In this document: positions 7,622 to 16,766 of the stretch, piece after piece | Numbering within the stretch: the stretch's first letter is position 1 | Layout: every line of letters starts with the position of its first letter | Assembly: GCA_965223675.1 (NCBI GenBank) | Contig: OZ245013.1 | Location: 2,976,001 to 3,040,000, forward strand | DNA length: 64,000 nucleotides | Direction: 5' to 3' | Source: JAGQKC01 sp965223675 | GTDB lineage: Bacteria; Nitrospirota; Nitrospiria; Nitrospirales; UBA8639 | The notes under the pieces: generated by a model | What the model saw: only the letters and a program-made list of their open reading frames with translations | Told to the model about the DNA's origin: nothing | Database searches by the model: none | Program-made: the position numbers and the translations under genes

Positions 7622-9433
7622 GTGAAATCCAAAACGTCTTGCCACATTCAGATCTTGCCTGAAACCGTTTCTAGCCGTATTGCCGCTGGTGAAGTCGTCG
7701 AACGTCCATCGGCAGTTGTCAAAGAACTCATTGATAATAGCCTTGATGCAGGCGGCACTATCATTACCATTGCTATCGAGGAAGGAGGTCGGCGACTGAT
7801 CCGTGTGACGGATAATGGCACAGGCATGAGCCCTGATGATGCGCAATTGGCCTGCCATCGATTCGCGACAAGCAAGCTTCATCATGAGTCCGACTTACTG
7901 AAGATAGAAACTTTAGGCTTTCGCGGAGAAGCCCTCCCCAGCATCGCGTCGGTCTCAAGATTTCGACTGCTTACCCAGGCGAGAGGAGCATTGGTGGGTA
8001 CGGAAATACAGTCTGAAGGAGCCGTCGCCTGGTCAAGTGAAGAAAAAGCTGCCCAACAAGGTACACAAGTCGAGGTGAACGATCTGTTCTTTAACACTCC
8101 CGGCCGGCTGAAATTTCTTAAAACGGTGGGCACCGAATTTTCGAGAATTTGCCTGGTGGTTCAACAAGCTGCCATCGTCCATTACACTGTTCATTTTCGA
8201 CTTATTCACAATGACAATGCGGTATTCGATCTTCCCAAGACCTCACTACCCATTGATCGCATGAGCCAAATCTACGGTAACCGTTTTATGGATCGCATGG
8301 TTTCAATAGAGCATGAGGAAGCCGGAATCCGAATCACAGGGGTGACTGCAAGTCCTTACCACACCCGAACCAGTCGAACCCCTCAAGAAATATTCGTGAA
8401 TCGACGAGCCATCAAGAACACGACGGTAACCCACGCAGTCTATGAAGCGTACGGCTCCTTTCTTCCTAAGGGGCGTCATCCCCATTTTATTCTCTTTCTT
8501 AACATCACACCCTCTGCCGTTGACGTCAATGTCCACCCTGCAAAACGCGAAGTCCGTTTTTCACAGGCTGATGTAGTCCATGCTGTCGTCAAAACCGCGA
8601 TTCGAAAACCCCTCAAAAACCAAACAATGACCAATGTGGGACTTGAGGCTGTTGAGACTAGTTCTCGCCCTGGCTCTTCAGTGCTTCATACAACGCGATC
8701 GTTTCAGTATCGAAAACCAGAAGTCGCGCATAACACAGAAGCGTCAACAGCCCTATTCATGCCTGATCCAACACAAATTTCGACGAAAGTTGGAGAAGCA
8801 CCCGAAAATTTGACTTCTCAAGAATCTCATCATATTTATTCACCCATCACTGATGAACAGCATATTGTCGTGCTCGGCCAAATTCATCAGACGTTTCTCG
8901 TGGCCCAAGTCAATGGCGAGTTGCAAATCATCGATCAGCACACCGCACATGAACGGGTGTTATTCGAACGATTGTGGGAAGCTTGGCAGAATCAAAGTAT
9001 CGAAACTCAACCCCTGTTGATTCCCGAACCCATCGACTTGTCTCCTCATCAACGCAATCTCTTGACTGAATATCTGCCAGAACTGGCAAAACTCGGGTTG
9101 GAAATTGATCAGTTTGGAGGCCGTTCATTTGTGGTTCGAGCTGTCCCATCGATGTTAGGAGCCATGCCGTATAGTTCTTTAATCAACGATGTGCTTGAAG
9201 ACCTGGCCGAATGGAAGTCTCAAGACTCGATGGACACCAAGGTTCGCGCCGTACTGGCCTCGATGGCTTGTCAAAGCGCTGTCCAGGCAGGACGATCGAT
9301 GAACGAGCCGGAAATAAAGAAATTAATTACCGACTGGGCTAAGGAAGGACATCCCGCGACCTGCCCCCACGGACGACGAATTGCCTTGCGCTTCTCTTCC
9401 CAAGAACTTGATAAAGTTTTTGGCCGCGCATGA
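7622..9433 (+). CDS. mutL: DNA mismatch repair protein MutL
   Basis: MutL couples mismatch recognition by MutS to strand incision. The GHKL ATPase domain is clear: AAGEVVERPSAVVKEL with catalytic Glu36, DNGTGM at 64-69 and FRGEALPSIAS at 100-110. A variable linker leads to a C-terminal domain with DQHTAHERVLFE at 438-449, ACQSAVQAGRSMN and CPHGRR at 581-586. These correspond to the metal-binding motifs of nicking MutL proteins, with A-to-T and P-to-R substitutions against the common consensus, so endonuclease activity is likely but not certain. Translation seems to begin at a GTG (7622), because the conserved region starts within ten residues of it. miaA follows 28 bases later. Confidence 0.95.
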   Translation: MKSKTSCHIQILPETVSSRIAAGEVVERPSAVVKELIDNSLDAGGTIITIAIEEGGRRLIRVTDNGTGMSPDDAQLACHRFATSKLHHESDLLKIETLGFRGEALPSIASVSRFRLLTQARGALVGTEIQSEGAVAWSSEEKAAQQGTQVEVNDLFFNTPGRLKFLKTVGTEFSRICLVVQQAAIVHYTVHFRLIHNDNAVFDLPKTSLPIDRMSQIYGNRFMDRMVSIEHEEAGIRITGVTASPYHTRTSRTPQEIFVNRRAIKNTTVTHAVYEAYGSFLPKGRHPHFILFLNITPSAVDVNVHPAKREVRFSQADVVHAVVKTAIRKPLKNQTMTNVGLEAVETSSRPGSSVLHTTRSFQYRKPEVAHNTEASTALFMPDPTQISTKVGEAPENLTSQESHHIYSPITDEQHIVVLGQIHQTFLVAQVNGELQIIDQHTAHERVLFERLWEAWQNQSIETQPLLIPEPIDLSPHQRNLLTEYLPELAKLGLEIDQFGGRSFVVRAVPSMLGAMPYSSLINDVLEDLAEWKSQDSMDTKVRAVLASMACQSAVQAGRSMNEPEIKKLITDWAKEGHPATCPHGRRIALRFSSQELDKVFGRA

Positions 9434-9461
9434 GAATCAGTCCACTCATGTGTTACAACAA

Positions 9462-10481
9462 ATGATGCTCTCCTTCCAAGATATACAAGTCTTTAAGCCT
9501 GTCGTGGTCCTGATGGGTCCCACGGCTATTGGCAAAAGTCGAATTGCCATTGAAGTCGCCAAAGCGCTTGAAATGGAAATTCTCACGGCAGATTCCCGCC
9601 AGGTGTATCGCGGGATGGACATAGGGACCGACAAACCGACTATGACGGAACGTCAAGGCATCCCGCATCAACTGATTGACTTAGTCGACCCCGACCAACA
9701 TTTTAACGTTGGCGACTATCGACAACATGCGGCATTGATTATTGACAGACTCCACAAACAGGGACAAATTCCCTTGATCGCAGGAGGGACAGGACTCTAT
9801 ATTCGAGCCTTACTCCACGGATTGTGGTCAGGACCACCGGCTAATTGGGATTTGCGAAAACAACTCGATCAACAGGCTCAAGAAAAAGGTTCTGCGTATC
9901 TTCATCAACAACTGTCTCGTGTCGATCCAGTGTTAGCCAACCGATTACACCCAAACGACTATGTGAAGGTTCAACGAGGTCTTGAGGTGTATCAGGCACT
10001 AGGGATTCCTCTTTCGCAAGTCCATCAACGGCATCGCTTTCAGGAAACTCCGTATCGGCCACTTGTCATTGGCCTCAACATCGAGCGAAAACTTCTCTAT
10101 CAACGAATTGAGGCCCGCGTAGAGTTAGAAATTGAGAAGGGTCTCGTTCAAGAAACACACCAACTACTCGAACGAGGATTCCATCGAAATCTCAGTTCAA
10201 TGAAGAGCCTAGGCTATAAACAAATGGCCGGATTCATTACAGGCGACTATACCTATGAAGAGGCAATCCACACACTAAAACGCGATACTCGACATTTTGC
10301 CAAGCGCCAGATGACCTGGTTCCGAAAAGAGTCTTCAGTTGAGTGGCTTCACTTAGAAGAACACGACTCTACCGCAGATATCACAGGCCGCATCTTACAA
10401 TATGTAAATAGATTCCTATCCGAACTCAGCGAAAAACGAGCTCAAAGCTCCGGACACGCGGTTTCTTTCGCCAATTCATAA
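9462..10481 (+). CDS. miaA: tRNA dimethylallyltransferase MiaA
   Basis: MiaA transfers a dimethylallyl group to A37 of tRNAs that read codons starting with U. From the ATG at 9462 the protein is 339 aa, with the P-loop GPTAIGKS at 19-26, then DSRQVYRGMDIGTDKP and GGTGLYIRALLHGL, all diagnostic. The frame is open further back into mutL, but earlier starts would overlap the MutL end. An in-frame GTG at 9450 is an alternative. It sits between mutL and mtnP with short gaps, so the genes are probably cotranscribed; mutL-miaA linkage is common in bacteria. Confidence 0.94.
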   Translation: MMLSFQDIQVFKPVVVLMGPTAIGKSRIAIEVAKALEMEILTADSRQVYRGMDIGTDKPTMTERQGIPHQLIDLVDPDQHFNVGDYRQHAALIIDRLHKQGQIPLIAGGTGLYIRALLHGLWSGPPANWDLRKQLDQQAQEKGSAYLHQQLSRVDPVLANRLHPNDYVKVQRGLEVYQALGIPLSQVHQRHRFQETPYRPLVIGLNIERKLLYQRIEARVELEIEKGLVQETHQLLERGFHRNLSSMKSLGYKQMAGFITGDYTYEEAIHTLKRDTRHFAKRQMTWFRKESSVEWLHLEEHDSTADITGRILQYVNRFLSELSEKRAQSSGHAVSFANS

Positions 10482-10498
10482 CTCGCAAATTTTTCACG

Positions 10499-11392
10499 AT
10501 GCCAAGTAAACCTCGAGCAGACATCGGTATTATTGGGGGAAGTGGGCTCTATCAAATGGAAGGACTTCAACAAATTCGTGAAGTCCGTATACCAACGCCA
10601 TTTGGACGACCATCTGATCATATCGTTCTTGGTACCGTTGGAGGTCGCCAAGTGGCTTTTTTAGCTCGACATGGTCGCGGTCATAAAATTTCTCCAACGT
10701 TCATCAATTATCGGGCCAACATTTACGCACTCAAATCACTAGGCGTTTCTCAAGTGTTTTCTGTAAGCGCCGTTGGCAGCATGAAAGAAACCATTAAGCC
10801 TGGCGACCTCGTCTTGCCGGATCAGTTTATTGATCGAACAACACAACGAATGAGTACCTTCTTTGATCAAGGTGTTGTCGCTCATGTTTCGTTAGCTGAT
10901 CCAATCTGCTCAACGCTCTCATCGGTTATGGGAAAAGCCTGTGACGAAGTCACGACCACGCTTCATCGAGGAGGGACCTATGTATGCATTGAAGGCCCTC
11001 AATTTTCTACCAAAGCTGAATCAAAACTTTACCGTCAATGGGGAGTCGACATCATCGGCATGACCAATATTCCAGAGGCAAAATTGGCACGTGAAGCTGA
11101 ATTGTGTTATGCCACATTGGCTTTAGTCACGGATTTTGACTGCTGGCATGAAACCGAAGAGGTTGTGTCAGTTGGCGCAATACTCCAGATCATGAGAAAA
11201 AACGTGGAAGTGGCGCAACAAGTATTAAAAACATCTCTAAGGTTAGCCCCTGAAACACCGAACTGTTCCTGTCAAACCGCGTTGGAACATGCGCTTGTTA
11301 CGGAATCTGAATCGATCACGTCTACTGTGAAAAAACGATACCAACTATTCTTTAAACGACAATGGGGACAGCGAAACGCTAGAAAGAGGTAA
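10499..11392 (+). CDS. mtnP: S-methyl-5'-thioadenosine phosphorylase
   Basis: MtnP splits methylthioadenosine into adenine and methylthioribose-1-phosphate in methionine salvage. The 297-aa sequence shows the nucleoside phosphorylase type 2 signature: IGIIGGSGLYQ at the start, the phosphate-loop region ARHGRGHKISPTFINYRAN, SAVGSMKETIKPGDLVLPDQ, and GPQFSTKAES followed by IGMTNIPEAKLAREAE. The TDFDCWH motif near 220 favours MTA over purine nucleosides. It starts 17 bases after miaA and is followed one base later by a PfkB kinase. The last ~30 residues are basic and not conserved-looking. Confidence 0.93.
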   Translation: MPSKPRADIGIIGGSGLYQMEGLQQIREVRIPTPFGRPSDHIVLGTVGGRQVAFLARHGRGHKISPTFINYRANIYALKSLGVSQVFSVSAVGSMKETIKPGDLVLPDQFIDRTTQRMSTFFDQGVVAHVSLADPICSTLSSVMGKACDEVTTTLHRGGTYVCIEGPQFSTKAESKLYRQWGVDIIGMTNIPEAKLAREAELCYATLALVTDFDCWHETEEVVSVGAILQIMRKNVEVAQQVLKTSLRLAPETPNCSCQTALEHALVTESESITSTVKKRYQLFFKRQWGQRNARKR

Positions 11393-11393
11393 G

Positions 11394-12314
11394 ATGATCA
11401 TGGGAAAACTGCTAGTTGTTGGGTCAATGGCATTCGATACCGTACGAACTCCTTTTGGAGAAGCTCATGATGTGTTAGGTGGGTCAGCGACCTATTTTTC
11501 TACATCAGCAAGTTTTTTTACTGATGTCGACCTGATCGCAGTAGTCGGCGAGGATTTTCCAGAAGAGCATCTCACTTTTTTACGCAACCGTGGGATCAAT
11601 CTAGCAGGCTTAGAGAGACGAGAGGGAAAAACATTCCGCTGGAAAGGTGAATATACCTATCAACTGAATGAAGCACAGACGCTTGAGACCCATCTGAATG
11701 TTTTAGAAACTTTTCGCCCCAAAATTCCTGAAGAATATTGCAAGCCGAATATGCTCTTCCTTGGGAATATCGATCCAGATCTCCAAATGGATGTGTTAAA
11801 TAAAGTCACACGGCCGTCAGTGGTCGCCTGTGATACGATGAACTTCTGGATTGATGGAAAACGAGATGCGCTCTGGCAAGTTTTAGAAAAGATTGATATT
11901 CTAATTATCAATGATGGCGAGGCTCGTGCACTAGGTGAGGATCCCAACTTGGTTCAAGTGGCCAAACGTATTCTTGCGAAGGGGCCCAAGCATCTCATCA
12001 TCAAAAGAGGAGAATATGGAGTCTTGATGTTTACTGGCAACCAAGTCTTTGGTGCTCCGGCCTTTCCACTCGAACAGGTCAAAGATCCAACCGGTGCCGG
12101 CGATACCTTTGCAGGTGGGTTTATGGGAAACCTGGCTTCAACCGGAGACCTTTCAGACGAAGGTTTACGGCAATCTATTATTTTTGGCAGCGTGATGGCG
12201 TCTTTCAACGTTGAAGCCTTTAGTCTTGATCGTCTTCGTCATTTAGACCGGAAAGATATCGACAATCGGTTTCGAGAATTCAAACGATTAACCCATTTTG
12301 ACGATCTTTCCTAA
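11394..12314 (+). CDS. PfkB/ribokinase-family kinase
   Basis: A 306-aa carbohydrate or nucleoside kinase of the PfkB fold. Near the N-terminus are GSMAFDTVRTPFG and a glycine-rich GGSATYFSTSASFF. The C-terminal signature DPTGAGDTFAGGF begins at residue 231, with Asp237 as the expected catalytic base. The substrate cannot be read from the sequence. Being directly coupled to mtnP (AGAGG site, one base between stop and start) suggests a salvage-pathway substrate, perhaps a nucleoside or a methylthioribose-related sugar, but this is inference. The start may be the ATG at 11394 or the one at 11400. Confidence 0.88.
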   Translation: MIMGKLLVVGSMAFDTVRTPFGEAHDVLGGSATYFSTSASFFTDVDLIAVVGEDFPEEHLTFLRNRGINLAGLERREGKTFRWKGEYTYQLNEAQTLETHLNVLETFRPKIPEEYCKPNMLFLGNIDPDLQMDVLNKVTRPSVVACDTMNFWIDGKRDALWQVLEKIDILIINDGEARALGEDPNLVQVAKRILAKGPKHLIIKRGEYGVLMFTGNQVFGAPAFPLEQVKDPTGAGDTFAGGFMGNLASTGDLSDEGLRQSIIFGSVMASFNVEAFSLDRLRHLDRKDIDNRFREFKRLTHFDDLS

Positions 12315-12407
12315 ATCGACTGCACTTCTGAGGTGTACTCGCAAGCTTGCTTGCCTGACCGTTGAGCCTTGTATACCAATGCTATCCATGCACCGTAGAA
12401 TCTCAAT

Positions 12408-13324
12408 ATGAGCGATCTCAAAAATGAACCCACAATGGCCTCTTCCGACACCCTAGGGCCATATCTCAAGAAAAAACGAGAAGCCCAGGGACTAAGCTTG
12501 GATCAAGTCGCTTCGCTCACAAGAATTCAGTCAAAATTTCTCCAGGCGTTAGAAGATGAAGAGTTTCAGAACCTGCCCGAACAAGTCTTTACTCGAGGGT
12601 TTGTTCGAACCTATGCTCGATCACTCAGCATCAGTGAAGAAGATGCTCTGCGTCGTTTTTCAGAAAGTTCCAATGAGTATTATCACCAAGGACAACAAGC
12701 TCAGCAGCAAGCCCAGCAAGAAATTCAAGAAGAAAAACGTGGAAAAATTAATCGAAACCTGGTCGTCATCATCACCGTTGTCATTGTCGTGGCTTAGGCT
12801 TTTTATTGCCAAAGCAACAACAAAGTTCACCACCATCAACGCCAGAGCCAGACAGTTTCAAACCGGCCTCCACCCCTCCACCTAGTATTGAAACCACTGA
12901 TGCCGAGCCAGAAATCCCAGAACTGACGAACCTGCCGCCAGAAAGCGAAGCGGTCTCCCTTGTCGAGCCGCAGCCTCAACCAGAAATCACACCAAGTCCT
13001 GACTCCTCACCACCACCAGAACCAGCCCCAACTCCAGCTCCGGAGGAACCCAAACCTCCAAAACCCGACGCCGCTATCTCAACCGATCCGCTCCGCCTTG
13101 AAATAGAGGCAACACAACTGACGTGGATCGTCGTAAAGTCAGATGACGATAGCCCCAAAGAAGCCCTTTTACAACCTGGACAGCAAGCAAGTTGGGAAGC
13201 TCAACAGCAATTTACTCTCACGTTGGGGAATGCTGCAGGTGCCGTCGTGAGGCTCAATGGAGAAACTCGAGGACCCTTTGGGAAACCTGGTGAAGTGGTA
13301 AGAGAGGTTATCTTAAAACCATAG
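12408..13324 (+). pseudogene. RodZ-like HTH membrane protein split by a frameshift
   Basis: Residues 15-65 of the first part (12408-12797, 129 aa) form a RodZ-type helix-turn-helix (LGPYLKKKREAQGLSLDQVA). A Gln-rich linker and the start of a transmembrane segment, NLVVIITVVIVVA, follow, and a TAG at 12795 ends the frame. The -1 frame continues directly with LGFLLPKQQQ, which would complete the helix. A Pro/Glu-rich periplasmic linker and a DUF4115-like C-terminal domain (LRLEIEATQLTWIVVK to VVREVILKP) run to 13324. An intact protein would be about 305 aa. RodZ links MreB to the cell-wall elongation machinery. The break could be a real mutation, a sequencing error or recoding. The first part alone could still be a functional cytoplasmic domain. 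Confidence 0.75.
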
Positions 13325-13783
13325 ATGGTCACGACGCACAAGGCTATCAGCATTGGAATCCTGTGCATGAGCCTCCTCCCACTCGTTGTGATCCCTGCTT
13401 TGGCCTTACCCCCAGAACATAAACCACTGAAACCTCGGGTTCCAATCCAGCATCGATCCTATTATAGAAACCTCCATGCTCCCATGTATGCTGATTCGAA
13501 AAACGTATCAAAGGAATTACTTGAAGCTGGGATGAAAATCTATCAACGCATCTGCGTCAATTGTCATGGAGAAACCGGGAAAGGTGATGGTCTTTCATCG
13601 GGGTTTCTCCCTGTTCTCCCTCGCGATTTTACCAATTGCCTCTTTCAGCGAAAACGAACAGACGGGGAATTATTCTATGTCATCAAATTTGGCAGTTGGC
13701 CCATGCCCCCGATGGTCCCATCTATCACAGAAGACGAGGCATGGACGGTAATTCCGTACCTTCGAACATTTTGTCAAAAGTAA
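13325..13783 (+). CDS. Secreted monohaem cytochrome c
   Basis: A 152-aa protein with a signal peptide ending near residue 28 (IPALALPPEH) and one haem c attachment motif CVNCH at 77-81. A downstream Met-rich segment, WPMPPMVPS, could supply the axial methionine. The start codon follows the stop of the rodZ-like region immediately, so it is probably translated from the same message. It is clearly related to the next gene (14042-14503): both contain PLKPRVP, CVNCHG, DFTNC/NFTNC and a C-terminal R-x-FC-x-K. It is likely a periplasmic electron carrier or small subunit of a respiratory complex; the partner is unknown. Confidence 0.88.
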   Translation: MVTTHKAISIGILCMSLLPLVVIPALALPPEHKPLKPRVPIQHRSYYRNLHAPMYADSKNVSKELLEAGMKIYQRICVNCHGETGKGDGLSSGFLPVLPRDFTNCLFQRKRTDGELFYVIKFGSWPMPPMVPSITEDEAWTVIPYLRTFCQK

Positions 13784-13883
13784 ATGATTAAATAATTTTA
13801 ATTTTTCTACGTAAGCAGTTACCCATAAAAATCCACTAAAAACACTATATTTCTTCTATATTGCCCCACTTTGAGTTCTTACC

Positions 13884-13913
13884 TTGACAGTAAGAAAATA
13901 TGGTTGATATATT
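13884..13913 (+). promoter_or_regulatory. Sigma-70-like promoter upstream of the second cytochrome c
   Basis: TTGACA at 13884-13889 and TATATT at 13908-13913 with an 18-base spacer, in an AT-rich 258-base intergenic region. It is about 130 bases upstream of the cytochrome start at 14042. Confidence 0.5.
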
Positions 13914-14041
13914 GATGAACCTTTAGGTTTTCCACCACTCCCGCAGTCTATATCCCTCTGAAGGCAGACTTCGTGGTGAGAGTGAGTGGATTTTTTTGCG
14001 ATAACGTTGGTTCTATTTTTTCTAATGTTAAGGAGGTCTTC

Positions 14042-14503
14042 ATGAAGCTCTTTTTGCGTGCGACTGGGTTTTTGACTGCCGCGGTTTTTCTGTCTGCGGG
14101 TTTAGCTATTGCCGGTGCTGAAAAGGATCCGCTGAAACCTCGAGTTCCAGCAGACCAACGCGGAGCGGCTAAGAAAATGAAAACGGAGCTGTACAAGAAA
14201 GCATCGAAAGCATCCGATGAAATTATCGCCGAAGGAAAGAAAATTTTCGAAGGAAAAGGTACTTGCGTCAACTGTCATGGGAAAGCTGGTGATGGGAACG
14301 GCCCAGCCGGTAAAGTGTTGAACCCCGGACCTCGTAACTTCACCAATTGTAAGTTCCACAAGAAACGGAAAGATGGTGAAATGTTCTGGATCATCAAACA
14401 TGGCAGCCCAGGCACCGGGATGGTTTCTTTAAATCCAAGTGCGATTAACGATGAAGAAACCTGGAAAGTCATTGCCTACGAGCGGAGTTTCTGCAAAAAG
14501 TAA
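14042..14503 (+). CDS. Secreted monohaem cytochrome c (paralogue)
   Basis: The protein is 153 aa from the ATG at 14042, chosen because an AAGGAGG site lies five bases upstream; the longer open frame begins with non-signal-like sequence. It has a signal peptide to about residue 25 (SAGLAIAGAEK), the haem c motif CVNCH at 75-79 and a possible ligand Met in GTGMVSLNP. It resembles the preceding cytochrome along its length, so the two look like a tandem duplication. Unlike its neighbour it has its own promoter-like element and a strong terminator directly downstream, implying separate and probably high expression. The mature domain is Lys-rich and should be basic. Confidence 0.9.
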   Translation: MKLFLRATGFLTAAVFLSAGLAIAGAEKDPLKPRVPADQRGAAKKMKTELYKKASKASDEIIAEGKKIFEGKGTCVNCHGKAGDGNGPAGKVLNPGPRNFTNCKFHKKRKDGEMFWIIKHGSPGTGMVSLNPSAINDEETWKVIAYERSFCKK

Positions 14504-14571
14504 ACACATGACTTGGCCGAGAATCATGAAATAACCAGGTTTTCGATATCGTAAGCATCTACAGTCAACTA

Positions 14572-14609
14572 AACCCCGTCCAACAGTGAAGTTGGACGGG
14601 GTTTTCTAT
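14572..14609 (+). terminator. Strong intrinsic terminator after cytochrome c
   Basis: A perfect 13-bp stem, AACCCCGTCCAAC (14572-14584) with GTTGGACGGGGTT (14591-14603), a 6-base loop, and a following TTCTATT tract. It lies 69 bases after the cytochrome stop. Confidence 0.9.
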
Positions 14610-14743
14610 TACTTTTATCTCTCCGTGAAATGTCATTCGTCTCCTGAAAAATACGAAAAGACTCTTATATGGGGTAGCGAGCCCAGAACCGCTACCGTCG
14701 GACCGTGCTATGGCTCAAGGACATGCATTTTCAATCCATCTAA

Positions 14744-14773
14744 TTGACAGGTCTTCGACCCCTTGACTAGACT
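14744..14773 (+). promoter_or_regulatory. Possible sigma-70 promoter for the small basic protein gene
   Basis: TTGACA at 14744-14749 and TAGACT at 14768-14773 with an 18-base spacer, about 55 bases upstream of the ATG at 14827. The stretch between the terminator and this site (14610-14743) shows nothing else. Confidence 0.4.
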
Positions 14774-14826
14774 GTAGACACAGCCCATTCATTCACCTCA
14801 CTGTAGCAAGGGAGCACCACATTCGC

Positions 14827-15051
14827 ATGGCTAATTCTAAAGCACGTTCGCTGGATGAAGACAAACAAATTTTGCAGAAGAAAGTCCAAGAAAAAAGGAC
14901 AGAGAGTGGTAATCCTGAAGGCGACCGAAGAATCCGAGCTTTACGAAAGCGCTTAAAGCGAATTCAACGAAAAGTTCACAGTACGAAGGTGAGAGAAGCG
15001 AAAGCCAATGCAAAGAAAAATCCGAAAAAATCCAAAACTGTTGAAGCTTAA
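14827..15051 (+). CDS. Small highly charged basic protein, function unknown
   Basis: A 74-aa protein made almost entirely of Lys, Arg, Glu and Asp, predicted as a single helix (for example RIRALRKRLKRIQRKVHSTK) with a Lys/Ala/Asn-rich tail. I do not recognise a family. It stands alone between a terminator and the HEAT-repeat gene with a promoter-like site upstream. The basic helical character would suit nucleic-acid or ribosome binding, but that is only a guess. Its codon use looks like its neighbours and the ORF is free of alternatives in other frames. Confidence 0.7.
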   Translation: MANSKARSLDEDKQILQKKVQEKRTESGNPEGDRRIRALRKRLKRIQRKVHSTKVREAKANAKKNPKKSKTVEA

Positions 15052-15130
15052 AACTATCTGGTCATTAGTGCCAACAACCATTCAAGATTGAGCAGAGTCG
15101 TAACGGATACTGTTAAGGAAGGATCGTCCA

Positions 15131-15991
15131 ATGAGTGAAGAAGAAGTCAAAGATTCCCGGGAAGAACCAGAAACATCTGAAGAACAAGAAGATCAAATAT
15201 CTAATGAAGTGAGTGACGAATTGGTAGACGAAGTCGCGGATTCAGTCACGGCTGAGGACAATAGTGTTCCCGTCGAAGCGAGCGCAGAAGAAGAAGGGCT
15301 TGAAGACTCTGAGGAAGAAGAGTTTGAAGAAGAAAAAGTCAAAGATGAAATAGATATTCAGATTGACTTACTCCAAGATACCGATTGGGTCGTTCGGCAA
15401 GAAGCGGTCATCACCTTAGGGGAAATGGGGGACGAACGGTGTGTCGAGCCACTCGTCCGATGCTTGCGTGATGGGGACTGGCAAGTTCGTGAAGCCGCGG
15501 TCGAAGCTGTTGCGATGATTGGCTCACCTGCAGTTGAAATGTTACTCAGATATTTACGAGATTGGGACTCCAGGAAATATGCCATCAAGACTTTAGGAAA
15601 AATCAATGATGAACGCGTTCTCGATCCTCTTATTAATATGCTTAAGAACGATGAATTCAAAGACGATGCGACAAGAGCACTTTCTGAGCTTGGTCAACCT
15701 GCTGTGGAAAAGTTAATTGAGGCGTTGCACGATAAAGATGAATTTGTACGGAAACAATCGATCATCGCATTGGGAGAAATCAAAGACTCTGCGGCAGTTG
15801 AACCGCTCATTGAAAACCTCAAAGACGAAGACTGGTGGATTCGCTTAACCTCTGCAGCCGCGCTAGAAAAAATTGGCGATCCACGGGGACGCGACGCCAT
15901 AAAACCACTCTTGAAAGATCCTGATGTCGTGGTACAAATGCGAATAGAACGAATGCTGAGTGCTTGGAAGAAGCAGCCCGTGAATGCCTAG
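15131..15991 (+). CDS. HEAT-repeat scaffold protein with acidic N-terminus
   Basis: A 286-aa protein. Residues 1-75 are strongly acidic and probably disordered. From about 80 to 280 there are six or so HEAT/PBS-lyase-type repeats with the usual pattern, for example VRQEAVITLGEMGDERCVEPL, VREAAVEAVAMIGSPAVEML and VRKQSIIALGEIKDSAAVEPL. Such repeats form a curved alpha-helical solenoid that binds partner proteins; in some bacteria they accompany phycobilin lyases, but nothing here suggests pigments. A GGAAGGA site precedes the start. It has no signal peptide and so is cytoplasmic. The partner is unknown. Confidence 0.85.
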   Translation: MSEEEVKDSREEPETSEEQEDQISNEVSDELVDEVADSVTAEDNSVPVEASAEEEGLEDSEEEEFEEEKVKDEIDIQIDLLQDTDWVVRQEAVITLGEMGDERCVEPLVRCLRDGDWQVREAAVEAVAMIGSPAVEMLLRYLRDWDSRKYAIKTLGKINDERVLDPLINMLKNDEFKDDATRALSELGQPAVEKLIEALHDKDEFVRKQSIIALGEIKDSAAVEPLIENLKDEDWWIRLTSAAALEKIGDPRGRDAIKPLLKDPDVVVQMRIERMLSAWKKQPVNA

Positions 15992-16115
15992 ACTCAACCA
16001 GGAGGGATTCGGGCGTGAAGAGATCCAGGCAGATGAGAACTTTGCACGCCTGTGAATTTTCTTTCTTGATCGTTGAGTATTACCTTTCTAGTATTCATAC
16101 TTCCGGCGAGAAGAG

Positions 16116-16556
16116 CTAGGAAAGTAAATCATCAATTGTCGCCTGAAACCCATCAATTGTATCTCGTGATACCCCTTTTCCTGCGGCAAGACGCTCTTGC
16201 GCTTGAAGAATCTCATACATAAGCCCTTCAACCCGTTGTCCGACTCTTCCATCGCTTTCAGCTGCCTTGGCTAGACCTAAGTGATCAAAGGCTTGTCCCA
16301 ATTCCTTGGCAGCGTTCTTATACTGACGATCCAGTAACTGTGACTTTCCTTCGATGAGTCTGGCTTTGGCCTGAAGAAACTCTCGTCTCGCCGAAAGACT
16401 TTGATCAAATCCAACGGTCCTTTTCAAAATCTCGCCTGAAAAATCTCGCAATCGTTGTTTAACCTCTTCAGGCCGCTGCCCCGTATAATATCCAAACCCA
16501 AACACTGCAACAAAGGCCACAAGGAGAAATATGATCTTCACGAGGCACCCCCACAT
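16116..16556 (-). CDS. Membrane-anchored helical protein, unknown
   Basis: A 146-aa protein with one N-terminal transmembrane helix (about residues 5-25, KIIFLLVAFVAVFGFGYYTG) followed by a helical, charged domain. That domain contains two helix-loop-helix segments resembling degenerate TPRs (AKARLIEGKSQLLDRQYKNA and LGQAFDHLGLAKAAESDGR). I do not recognise a family. Orientation and helix content suggest it faces the periplasm. It is convergent with the HEAT gene and shares its strand with the next gene, 210 bases away. Confidence 0.75.
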   Translation of the reverse strand: MWGCLVKIIFLLVAFVAVFGFGYYTGQRPEEVKQRLRDFSGEILKRTVGFDQSLSARREFLQAKARLIEGKSQLLDRQYKNAAKELGQAFDHLGLAKAAESDGRVGQRVEGLMYEILQAQERLAAGKGVSRDTIDGFQATIDDLLS

Positions 16557-16766
16557 GACAGGACATTAGAGAAACACGAGTTCTCATGACGCACAACGAG
16601 AATCACACGACCTCGTGTTCAACAAACATGAGAAAATCTATAGGAACGCTGTTGGATATTACCACAGAACAGTGAATTCAAAGATGGCTTCGCGAGCGAC
16701 CCCATCAAGAAACCACATCGATCGTAGGATTAAGAATGATATGAGTATAGCAACACTCTTCGAAGA

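Noticed and set aside
9381..9461. Longer MiaA overlapping mutL
   Set aside because: The extension lies in the conserved MutL end region and is not MiaA-like; the 9462 start fits the family.
13973..14041. Upstream GTG start for the second cytochrome c
   Set aside because: The extra 23 residues are not signal-like, while AAGGAGG and a good signal peptide fit the ATG at 14042.
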